Assembly (NCBI RefSeq): GCF_005886875.1
Contig: NZ_PNBY01000028.1
Span: forward strand, 62,001-126,000
Direction of reading: 5' to 3'
DNA: 64,000 bases
DNA from: Pseudoalteromonas aurantia
GTDB taxonomy: Bacteria; Pseudomonadota; Gammaproteobacteria; Enterobacterales; Alteromonadaceae
Shown here: one piece after another, positions 1 through 7,676 of the stretch
Layout of the letters: the number at the start of each line of letters is the position of its first letter
Position numbering within the stretch: the stretch's first letter is position 1
Program-made: the position numbers and the translations under genes
Notes under the pieces: model-generated
Told to the model about the DNA's origin: nothing
Database searches by the model: none
The model's input: the letters and a program-made list of their open reading frames with translations, nothing else

Positions 1-158
1 TTTCAGGGTGGACTGAAGGGGTTCAGTTAATGAAAGCTGGTGATAAGTTCCGGTTTTTTATTCACCCGAATTTAGGTTATGGGGATCAGGCCGCAGGTAA
101 AATTGAGCCCGGTTCGTTATTGATCTTTGAGGTTGAATTATTAAAAATAGAGTCTTAG
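1..158 (+). CDS. FKBP-type peptidyl-prolyl isomerase, C-terminal part
   Basis: The frame is open from the left edge (first whole codon at base 3) to a TAG at 156-158, giving about 51 residues. The translation carries the end of an FKBP domain: GWTEGVQLM, then HPNLGYGDQAAGKIEPG, then the final strand LLIFEVELL. This order is typical of the FklB/FkpA/Mip group, which catalyse proline cis-trans isomerisation. The N-terminus, including any signal peptide or dimerisation domain, lies outside the window, so the subgroup and location cannot be decided. A hairpin with a T-run follows at 181-209. Confidence 0.85.
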   Translation, partial: SGWTEGVQLMKAGDKFRFFIHPNLGYGDQAAGKIEPGSLLIFEVELLKIES

Positions 159-180
159 GGCCTATAAATAAGCATAAAAT

Positions 181-209
181 AGCCCAGCTTCTGTCATATG
201 GGCTTTTTT
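181..209 (+). terminator. Rho-independent terminator after the FKBP gene
   Basis: AGCCCA (181-186) pairs with TGGGCT (199-204) across a 12-base loop and is followed by TTTTT. It lies 22 bases after the FKBP stop codon. Confidence 0.7.
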
Positions 210-428
210 GGTGAACTGTTGACTCTGGTTTTAGATGCCAATTTTTTGTAATTCGAAGTTCAAGCTGGTGCATGTGTCTAAAGAGGCTAATCTTTAGCGT
301 ACCTTACTTTGTACTCCATAGTTGTATTTCAGCCTTTTAACATGTTGTTACAGTAAGTTATCGCACAATGCTGACATATCTCATTATATTGTTATTATGT
401 TATTAAATAACAATATAAGGATTGTACT
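210..428. other. Intergenic leader region of the S41 peptidase gene
   Basis: AT-rich spacer with no convincing ORF. It must hold the promoter of the downstream protease gene. AAGGA at 417-421 is a ribosome-binding site 7 bases before the TTG at 429. I see no strong operator. Confidence 0.4.
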
Positions 429-3400
429 TTGAAATTACGTACACTATTTACCGCCATGGCCTTGGCTATTGCACCTGCGATCTCTCCTATGGCTGCTGCA
501 TACCAAACAGAAGATACGCGACTGTTACGCTTTCCCGATATTCACAAAGACTATGTTACCTTTGTTTATGGTGGAGATATTTATGTCTCTAACAGAAAAA
601 CAGGTAAGAGTACGCGCTTAACGGATCATGTCGGTTTTGAAACTTTTCCTAAATTCTCACCAGATGGGTCGAAGATTGCGTTCTCGGCACAGTATAATGG
701 CAGCCGTCAAATTTATGTAATTAACCGTGATGGTTCCGATTTAAAGCAGCTTACCTATTATAACGATGTAGGAAAGATGCCACCTCGTGGTGGATTTGAT
801 TATCGAGTATTAGATTGGACACCAGACGGCCAGCATGTCGTTTTTCGTGCAAATCGTACGCCTTATGGTAAGCGGGTTGGTAGACCGTTTATGGTGCCTG
901 TTGCTGGTGGGCTCGAGCAACCACTGAACATCCCAGAAACGGGCGGTGGTATGTTATCACCCGACGGGAAAAAGTATGTTTATACCCCTAAAGACAGAGA
1001 GTTTAGGACTTGGAAGCGCTCTCGAGGTGGCCGAGCACAAGATGTTTGGGTATATGATTTAGAGAATAATACTTCAGAACAACTAACAACGAACCGCGCG
1101 ACGGATCAGCAGCCTACTTGGGTAAACGACAGTATCTACTTTGTATCTGATAGAAACTATACACTCAACCTATACAAACATCGCTCTGGGAAAAAACCAG
1201 TTAAGATGACAAACCATCAAGATTTTGATGTACTTTGGCCATCAGCAGGACCAGACGCCATAGTGTATGAAAATGGCGGATATCTATATCGGTTTGATGA
1301 AGCGACAAAACGCACTGAAAAGTTAGCGCTAAATGTTGAAGGCAGCCGAGAATACACCATGCCTTACAGTAAAAACGTGAGTGACTTTATTGATTCAATG
1401 GATGTGTCGCATGATGGTAAACGCGTACTATTCAGTGCCCGTGGTGAGTTATTTAGTGTACCTGCGAAGCAGGGACCAACGCGCAATTTAAGTCGCACTC
1501 CAGCAGGCCGTGAAATCTCAGCAACTTGGTCTGCGAATGGTCGTTATATTGCTTACATGAGTGATGAGAGTGGTGAATATGAGATTTACTTGCGTGATAG
1601 AGCCAATAACAATGAAGTGAAGCAACTTACGAGTAACGGGACTATTTGGCGTTTCGATCCTCTTTGGTCGCCAGATAATACGAAGTTATTGTTTGCAGAC
1701 AAAAATCACACGCTATGGTGGTTAGATGTAGAAACGGGTAAGCAACACAAAATAGATACCGCAAAATATAATGAAGATGGCTTAACACAGTATATTTGGT
1801 CACCCAATAGTGAAGATGTGGTGTTTGTTAAAAATAACGAAAACCGCTATGCATCACTTTGGCATTACAATATAAATAGTAAATCGGTTACTCGATTAAC
1901 CGATGAGATGATGAGCGAAACCAACCCTACATTCTCGCCTGATGGTCAGTACCTTTATTTTACTTCTGAGCGTGATTATAACTTAACGTTCAGCAGTTAT
2001 GAATTTGACTATATGTTCAATAAAGCAACGCGTATTTATTCGGTTGCTGTAAATGATCAAATAAGCGCATTAAATGCACCACAAAGCGATGAAGCGAGCA
2101 TACTAAGTGATGCGTCAGAGGCAAGTGATGAAGACAAAGCGGTTGATACCAAACTAGATAGCAGTGGCTTTATGACGCGTGCTGTCGCATTAACTACTCC
2201 TGCAGGAAATTATCGCAATCTTACGGGCGTAAAAGGGGGGGTGCTTACGCTCAGTGACGGCCAATTGAAACTTATACCCACTAAATCAAGCGAGAAAGTG
2301 GCGACAGTTGCAAAAGGGGTAAGCAGCTATAAAGTGTCGGCCAATATGGCGCACATTATTGTGAAATCGGGCAAAAATTATAGCGTGATAAAGCCCGCTG
2401 CCAAGCAGGATTTAAAGTCTACTCAGCTTGACCTGAGTGATATGATGTTGAAAATCGATCCACAAATAGAGTGGGCGCAAATGTATAGAGAAGGGTGGCG
2501 CACGTTACGAGATTGGTTCTACGATGAGAATCATCATGGCCAAGATTGGGATGCGATTTTAAAGCGTTATCAGCCTATGGCGGACGCAATCGCGCATCGT
2601 ACTGATTTAGATTATGTACTGAGTGAGATTGCGGGTGAAATCAATGCGGGTCATATTTATGTTAACTCCGGTGATATGCCAGAGGCAACGCGTTTAAAGC
2701 ATGGTTTATTAGGTGCACAAATTAGTGCACATGAGTCTGGCTTTGTAAAAATTGAGAATATTTTTAAAGGTGAAAACTGGCATGAGGATTTTCGTTCACC
2801 GTTGAATGAAACGGGCGTAAAAGCCAATGTTGGCGACTATATTCTAAGTGTAAATGGCCGTGCGGTTAACACTGTTTTGAATTTTTATGAGTTATTAGAA
2901 AATACCCAAGGGGAACAAGTTGAATTGGTTTTGAACCAATCGCCAAGCTTCGAGGAGAGTTGGAAAGTGATTGTTAAACCTGTCGCAAGTGAACAAGGTT
3001 TAAGATACCTTGAGTGGACAAACTCTCGCGCAGAATATGTTGATAAATTGTCTGGTGGTCGTGTGGGTTATGTGCATTTACCAAACACCCACTATGCAGG
3101 TAACCGCGCATTATTTAAAAACTTTCTACCACAGACAACCAAGGAAGCCATGATCATTGACGATCGGTATAATGGCGGCGGCTTTATTCCTGAACATATG
3201 ATCACATGGTTAGCACGAAAACCGTTAAATTATTGGAAGCGCCGTGGTGTTGAACCAACTAAGACACCGCAATTTGCCCACGATGGACCTAAGGCGATGT
3301 TGATCAATGGTTACTCGAGTTCTGGTGGCGATGCACTCCCTTATTACTTCCGACAAGCGGGACTTGGAAAACTCATAGGTACTCGCACTTGGGGTGGTTT

Positions 3401-3665
3401 AATTGGTATTTCAGGTAATCCTGGGTTAGTTGATGGTGGTTCTGTGATTGCTGCGACTTTCCGTATTCTAGATAATGAAGGTAATTGGATCATTGAAGAT
3501 GAAGGCGTAAGCCCTGATATTGAAGTGATTGATCGACCAGAGTTAATTCAAGCGGGTAAAGACCCGTCTGTTGAACGTGCGGTGAAAGAGTTGCTTAATG
3601 AGTTAGAAGCTAATCCGAAAAAGCCTTTAACAGTACCTGCTGCTCCCAGTAATTTTGGCCAGTAG
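429..3665 (+). CDS. Tricorn-like S41 family peptidase, secreted
   Basis: Protein of 1078 residues. Residues 1-24 form a signal peptide (cut near AAA-YQ), so it acts in the periplasm or outside. Residues of about 30-560 are rich in beta-propeller repeats (FSPDGSKIAFS, WTPDGQHVVF, WSANGRYIAYMS, FSPDGQYLYFTS), followed by a PDZ-like stretch and an S41 core. The active site looks intact: H742 in AGHIYV, and S965 as probable nucleophile in NGYSSSGGDA, matching tricorn His746 and Ser965 by family knowledge. The start is TTG with AAGGA 7 bases upstream; no ATG precedes the signal peptide. An 11-bp stem follows the stop. Substrate unknown; peptides or damaged periplasmic proteins are likely. Confidence 0.9.
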   Translation: MKLRTLFTAMALAIAPAISPMAAAYQTEDTRLLRFPDIHKDYVTFVYGGDIYVSNRKTGKSTRLTDHVGFETFPKFSPDGSKIAFSAQYNGSRQIYVINRDGSDLKQLTYYNDVGKMPPRGGFDYRVLDWTPDGQHVVFRANRTPYGKRVGRPFMVPVAGGLEQPLNIPETGGGMLSPDGKKYVYTPKDREFRTWKRSRGGRAQDVWVYDLENNTSEQLTTNRATDQQPTWVNDSIYFVSDRNYTLNLYKHRSGKKPVKMTNHQDFDVLWPSAGPDAIVYENGGYLYRFDEATKRTEKLALNVEGSREYTMPYSKNVSDFIDSMDVSHDGKRVLFSARGELFSVPAKQGPTRNLSRTPAGREISATWSANGRYIAYMSDESGEYEIYLRDRANNNEVKQLTSNGTIWRFDPLWSPDNTKLLFADKNHTLWWLDVETGKQHKIDTAKYNEDGLTQYIWSPNSEDVVFVKNNENRYASLWHYNINSKSVTRLTDEMMSETNPTFSPDGQYLYFTSERDYNLTFSSYEFDYMFNKATRIYSVAVNDQISALNAPQSDEASILSDASEASDEDKAVDTKLDSSGFMTRAVALTTPAGNYRNLTGVKGGVLTLSDGQLKLIPTKSSEKVATVAKGVSSYKVSANMAHIIVKSGKNYSVIKPAAKQDLKSTQLDLSDMMLKIDPQIEWAQMYREGWRTLRDWFYDENHHGQDWDAILKRYQPMADAIAHRTDLDYVLSEIAGEINAGHIYVNSGDMPEATRLKHGLLGAQISAHESGFVKIENIFKGENWHEDFRSPLNETGVKANVGDYILSVNGRAVNTVLNFYELLENTQGEQVELVLNQSPSFEESWKVIVKPVASEQGLRYLEWTNSRAEYVDKLSGGRVGYVHLPNTHYAGNRALFKNFLPQTTKEAMIIDDRYNGGGFIPEHMITWLARKPLNYWKRRGVEPTKTPQFAHDGPKAMLINGYSSSGGDALPYYFRQAGLGKLIGTRTWGGLIGISGNPGLVDGGSVIAATFRILDNEGNWIIEDEGVSPDIEVIDRPELIQAGKDPSVERAVKELLNELEANPKKPLTVPAAPSNFGQ

Positions 3666-3695
3666 AAGCATGTGTTAACTTTTACTTAAATAGAC

Positions 3696-3735
3696 ATAAC
3701 GGCTAAGCACTTTATTAGCCGTTATTGTTTGCTTA
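3696..3735 (+). terminator. Hairpin terminator after the S41 peptidase
   Basis: ATAACGGCTAA (3696-3706) pairs perfectly with TTAGCCGTTAT (3715-3725) over an 8-base loop, and a T-rich tail follows. The tail is interrupted by G and C, so strength is uncertain. Confidence 0.6.
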
Positions 3736-3770
3736 TTTATACGTGAAAACGATTGGTGTTCATAGGTAAG

Positions 3771-3965
3771 TAACCTCAGCTCTGGATAAGCGAATTTGCC
3801 CAATAAAGCTATTTTTCTCACTCTCGGCGTTGCTTTCATTTGTAATAGCCCGCTATTACTGCATAAAAGCGCCTTGATATTGAGCAAAATATCATCATTG
3901 GATTGTACGTAAGTTTGTTTTCAAAACATTTTCTATTCCAAAACCCTTATTCAAACCTGAGGTTA
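3771..3965. repeat. MITE-like inverted-repeat element, copy 1
   Basis: A 195-bp non-coding element. It begins TAACCTCAG and ends CTGAGGTTA; the outer 22 bases match as an inverted repeat at 18 positions. A second copy lies at 16445-16599 in the same orientation, almost identical except that it lacks a 39-base inner block present here (about 3835-3873), which itself contains a small palindrome around AATAGCCCGCTATT. Short minus-strand frames through it look like chance ORFs. No transposase is nearby, and no clear target duplication is visible. Confidence 0.75.
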
Positions 3966-4058
3966 AATATGACGTTAAGTGAGGCACATAGCATGAATTT
4001 TGATAGGACGGTGTCCATTTTATCTGGTGAAGATAATGGGGGATAAGAGTGAAACAGT

Positions 4059-4814
4059 ATGGTAACGCGTAAAAAAGTTGTTTTAATAACAGGTGGCAGC
4101 CGTGGTATTGGTGCCGCAGCGGTGACATTACTCGCAGAGCGAGACTATGTTGTTGCAATCAATTATAAAGAAAACCATAGTGCGGCTAAAGAGTTGGTAA
4201 GGTCTATTAACGCTGCTGGTGGTCAAGCTACTGAGTTTCAAGCTGATATAAGTGATGAGAATCAGGTAGAGGCGCTATTTTCATCAGTGGCATTGAGGTA
4301 TGGACCAATTACGCATTTGGTCAATAACGTTGGGGTATTGGCCCACCAGCAACGAGTTGAAAGTATGACGGCAGAGCGTATCAATTACATTTTACAACAT
4401 AACGTTACGCCTTACTTTATTTGTGCCAGAGAAGCCGTTAAGCACTTTAAAAAGCAGGATGATATGTCAAAGTGTGCAATCGTTAATGTGTCGTCTGCGG
4501 CGTCGAGGTTGGGTGGGGCTAACGAATATGTTGATTATGCTGCATCAAAGGGGGCTATTGATACATTTACCATAGGTTTGTCATTAGAGCTTGCAGAATA
4601 TGGTGTGCGAGTTAACTGTGTTAGGCCCGGGTGTATTTATACAGATATACATCGTGACGGAGGAGAAGCGGAGCGTGTCTCTCGGTTAGCGCCTCAATTA
4701 CCACTGCGTCGTGGCGGCACGGCATCAGAGGTTGCTAATGCCATTGTGTGGTTATTAAGTGATGAGGCTAGCTTCGTCACTGGCAGTTTTATTGATTTGG
4801 CTGGTGGGAAGTAG
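4059..4814 (+). CDS. SDR family NAD(P)-dependent oxidoreductase
   Basis: 251-residue classical short-chain dehydrogenase/reductase, the usual length. The nucleotide-binding motif GGSRGIG lies at residues 12-18, NNVG replaces the usual NNAG, and the catalytic Ser-Tyr-Lys is visible as NVSSAAS followed by YAASK. The C-terminal FVTGSFIDLAGG is typical of 3-ketoacyl-ACP/glucose-dehydrogenase-like SDRs. The substrate cannot be read from sequence. Its last 60 bases overlap the 3' end of the opposite-strand GNAT gene, so the C-termini are antisense to each other. No strong ribosome-binding site is seen before ATG 4059. Confidence 0.88.
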   Translation: MVTRKKVVLITGGSRGIGAAAVTLLAERDYVVAINYKENHSAAKELVRSINAAGGQATEFQADISDENQVEALFSSVALRYGPITHLVNNVGVLAHQQRVESMTAERINYILQHNVTPYFICAREAVKHFKKQDDMSKCAIVNVSSAASRLGGANEYVDYAASKGAIDTFTIGLSLELAEYGVRVNCVRPGCIYTDIHRDGGEAERVSRLAPQLPLRRGGTASEVANAIVWLLSDEASFVTGSFIDLAGGK

Positions 4815-5315
4815 TATTTTAAAGTAATAGCTAGTACCGAAGAACACCCCATTGTTGTCAGATACAAAGTGGGGAATTTCCCCACTTTTAGTGTAATGTA
4901 TTTTTTGATAAAAATACTCAGATTTATCGCCCGTCTGCGTATCTAAAACAAGTAACTCAATACCTTGTTTGGTAGCCTCTCTCTCTATTGATTGCATGAG
5001 GAGTGATGCAATTCCTTGACGTTGATATTGCGGATGAACAAGTAACTTTTCTATTTCAGCACGGTGTGATCCATTCTGCTTTTGACATCGAGTATAGTGA
5101 ACGCAGCCGACGAGTGTATTATGTATAAAGTACCCAAAGAAAATACGGCTTTTCAGTTGCGTGTTTATCTCTTCCCAGTAAGTAGCGAGCTGCGGTTTAT
5201 CTACATCAGTTTTAAACCCTAAAGAGGCACCACTTTTAATACACAGAAAGAGTAAATCAGTTAATTGCACTTTGTATTGCGAAAGTGATGTAAGTTGCTT
5301 TATATGGCTAGTCAT
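4755..5315 (-). CDS. GNAT family N-acetyltransferase
   Basis: 186 residues. The acetyl-CoA-binding segment is clear: EIEKLLVHPQYQRQGIASLL, with the Q/RxxGxG/A motif as QRQGIA near residues 98-103, preceded by a beta-strand typical of GNAT motif A. The acceptor substrate is unknown. Its ATG overlaps the stop of the upstream HTH gene in an ATGA junction (5312-5315), so the two are translationally coupled. Its 3' end overlaps the convergent SDR gene by 60 bp. Confidence 0.85.
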   Translation of the reverse strand: MTSHIKQLTSLSQYKVQLTDLLFLCIKSGASLGFKTDVDKPQLATYWEEINTQLKSRIFFGYFIHNTLVGCVHYTRCQKQNGSHRAEIEKLLVHPQYQRQGIASLLMQSIEREATKQGIELLVLDTQTGDKSEYFYQKIHYTKSGEIPHFVSDNNGVFFGTSYYFKILLPTSQINKTASDEASLIT

Positions 5316-5605
5316 GGTGTTTGAGGGTCTTCAAGTTTTGTTAATTGTGCTTGAATATGTGCGATATGCATTTCTAATTTTTCCTTTGCGTTGTGTAAGC
5401 TGGTTACACGTGCTGATGTATTTGCTTGATGTGCTCGAATTGCGCGGTAAATAGCCACTCGTGGTCGCTTGTATTTGTCAGCAGCACTAGAAATAGATAA
5501 CTGTTTATTTAGCACCTCGCGCAATGCATAACGCATTGCTTCTTTGTCATTGTGTTTATGTTGCACTATGAGCACTCCACTTTTTGACTGGGGTGTGAGC
5601 ATCAT
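5312..5605 (-). CDS. Small helix-turn-helix protein
   Basis: 97 residues. The middle segment, LREVLNKQLSISSAADKY followed by KRPRVAIYRAIR, has the spacing of a Psq/CENP-B-type helix-turn-helix. A C-terminal helix with heptad-like leucines (about residues 68-93) could dimerise. It overlaps the GNAT start by four bases, so it is the first gene of a two-gene unit and may regulate it. A later start (M24) would still keep the HTH. No family name is assigned. Confidence 0.6.
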   Translation of the reverse strand: MMLTPQSKSGVLIVQHKHNDKEAMRYALREVLNKQLSISSAADKYKRPRVAIYRAIRAHQANTSARVTSLHNAKEKLEMHIAHIQAQLTKLEDPQTP

Positions 5606-6074
5606 GAATTTGCCAAATACTGATCTCTAAGTGCCATAACAGGTGTAAAGTTTGGTAAAAGTCTGACATAACGTTTGCTTATGTTGTAAATGCGTGCAAT
5701 TTTTAAAGAAAAAACCATACCAATATTTAAAGTTGATATATTTCAGTTGGTTATGGTTTTATGTATTATCCGACTTGGCTAATTTGCACCATTTATAGGA
5801 AAATTTAGTAGCGTTTGCACTGAATTGTTGCAGTGTTTCGTAAAACTGATTTTCGAGTGAGGTACTTTGTTATATTTAATCTAAGAAAGGTTAGGGGTTT
5901 AAATTAAAAAGCTTATATAACATTGGCTTACTTTTTTTATGTCTGTTTTAAACCGTGACTTATTGAGCGCTGATTATTCTATTTATTTTCTAACCTGATA
6001 GAAAATAGTTTTTACATAAGATATGCCCTGACTTGTTTAGCTAAAGTAGTCGCAAGTTTAAAGGAGACATAAAT
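5606..6074. other. Intergenic region of about 470 bp, divergent promoters
   Basis: AT-rich and non-coding. It separates the leftward HTH-GNAT unit from the rightward FGE-like gene and must hold both promoters. A small inverted repeat, ACATAA-N7-TTATGT, lies near 5669-5687. AAGGAG at 6061-6066 is a strong ribosome-binding site for the gene at 6075. I see no gene or riboswitch. Confidence 0.4.
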
Positions 6075-7676
6075 ATGAAACTATATACATCAGCATTGTT
6101 ATTAGTGAGTAGCTACTCGGTTGTGGCGAGTGTGCAGGGTACAGTAACGCCCATCGAACCAGTTTTAGTCGCCATGTACAATCAAGACATAGACCAGCAA
6201 TTTTATATGGGGAAATACGAAGTTACCGTAGCTGAATTTCAACGTTTTGTGCAAGCGACGGGGTACACAATACCTAATAAATGTATGGTATTCACTAAAA
6301 GCCAATGGCCTTCTCCAGATAAGCCTGGTAGTTGGGATAGCCCCGAGTTAGTTAACGAACCATTCAGACCTGTGGTGTGCGTTGGTGTGCAAGGAGCAAT
6401 GGATTATGCGCAGTGGCTAACAAAAGAAACGGGAAAGTCATATCGCCTGCCGACGATAGAAGAATATGAATTTGCCGCTCTAGCAGGCCAAAAAAGCCGA
6501 TTTGCATTTGGAGAAGATTATGAGCATAGCGACGTATGTGAATATGAAAATGTTGAAGATAGCGCTAACATTGCAGCTTTGAAATTACATCATGGTGTTG
6601 AATATACCCGTAGTGTGGATTGCAATGATGGTGCAATATACCACACAGTGGTTGGTATGTATCGACCTAACCGTTTTGGTTTACATGATATGTTGGGTAA
6701 TGTAAGAGAGTTAACTCAAACCTGCATAGAATATAAAAATGGCGACAATAAACACTGTTCTCGATATGCAATAGGAGGCTCAGCTTGGCATTGGCAACCA
6801 CGTGATATAGTCAAAGAACGTTGGACTGCTGCTGACTTTATTGGCAGCATTGAAGGTTTTCGTCTGGTATTGGATGCTAAGGAGCTTGCTATTGATCACT
6901 CCGAGCAGTTTAAAGCCGCTTTATTAGTCGCTCAAAAGCGCGAAAGGGTTGAACATAACAAGCTAAAATCTCTACCAACTGCACCTAAAGGTCTTGTTAC
7001 TAAAGAGCTAGTTGAACATCAAGTGCAACTTGGTTGGGATGTGGCTCATGGAGAAGGTATAACGTATGCATTGTATCGCAGTGTTTTAGACAGCAAAGGT
7101 AAGGGCACCCGACAGTGGCAGCTTGTAAAAGACGGTCTGAGTGCACCGAACTACCGTGATTCAAACCCATCTTCTAATTTTATAAGCTATAAAGTACATG
7201 CAGTTAAAGATGGAATGCAAAGTAAAGCCAGTAACATTGCTTATACAGGTCAATACCCTAAATTAGCAATAGGTCAAAAAGTTGAGGCCGAACATTATTT
7301 TTCACAACGACATAGTATGTTGAGTAAAAAGGATGAGTTACAAGTCGTTGGTTTGTCTACAAATGCAGATCATCATACACCGGATGGATATATCCCATTT
7401 AAACCAGCATGGCTAAAGTTTGATTTGAGCAGTGAGACCTCCAGCGTAGTTACTGTAAATGTACGTATGCGAGGAGCAAAGGATACGTTGCTAGAGTTTT
7501 GGCAAGGGCATCACCTTGTGGCTCGGTTTAACGGTCACGGTGGTAAAGAATTTAAAGAAGTTAGCGTACCCGGCTCGGTAATAACAGGAGCAGATCAGTT
7601 AGAGATCCGCTCGGTAGGTAATAGCGGGGCGTTAATTGATTGGTTTGAACTTATACCAAATCACATCGATGATTAA
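6075..7676 (+). CDS. Secreted formylglycine-enzyme-like (SUMF1/PvdO) protein with C-terminal carbohydrate-binding-like domain
   Basis: 533 residues. Residues 1-18 form a signal peptide. Residues of about 25-280 match the FGE-sulfatase fold: MGKYEVTVAEFQRFV, YRLPTIEEYEFAA, GLHDMLGNVRELT (from about residue 202), IGGSAWHW and the closing GFRLV. An Fn3-like segment (about 300-390) and a beta-rich segment resembling CBM6-type modules (about 395-530) follow. Cysteines are present, but I cannot confirm the active-site pair of true formylglycine enzymes; many relatives are non-catalytic or act like PvdO/EgtB. The stop overlaps the convergent regulator gene by 4 bp. Start is supported by AAGGAG. Confidence 0.8.
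   Translation: MKLYTSALLLVSSYSVVASVQGTVTPIEPVLVAMYNQDIDQQFYMGKYEVTVAEFQRFVQATGYTIPNKCMVFTKSQWPSPDKPGSWDSPELVNEPFRPVVCVGVQGAMDYAQWLTKETGKSYRLPTIEEYEFAALAGQKSRFAFGEDYEHSDVCEYENVEDSANIAALKLHHGVEYTRSVDCNDGAIYHTVVGMYRPNRFGLHDMLGNVRELTQTCIEYKNGDNKHCSRYAIGGSAWHWQPRDIVKERWTAADFIGSIEGFRLVLDAKELAIDHSEQFKAALLVAQKRERVEHNKLKSLPTAPKGLVTKELVEHQVQLGWDVAHGEGITYALYRSVLDSKGKGTRQWQLVKDGLSAPNYRDSNPSSNFISYKVHAVKDGMQSKASNIAYTGQYPKLAIGQKVEAEHYFSQRHSMLSKKDELQVVGLSTNADHHTPDGYIPFKPAWLKFDLSSETSSVVTVNVRMRGAKDTLLEFWQGHHLVARFNGHGGKEFKEVSVPGSVITGADQLEIRSVGNSGALIDWFELIPNHIDD

Noticed and set aside
3675-3887. Minus-strand 70-codon frame
   Set aside because: Most of it is the inverted-repeat element, which is repeated at 16445 with a different length and no conserved frame.
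3960-3970. Target-site duplication flanking the inverted-repeat elements
   Set aside because: Copy 2 has AAAT on both sides, but this is not repeated for copy 1, and AT-rich flanks make short matches likely.
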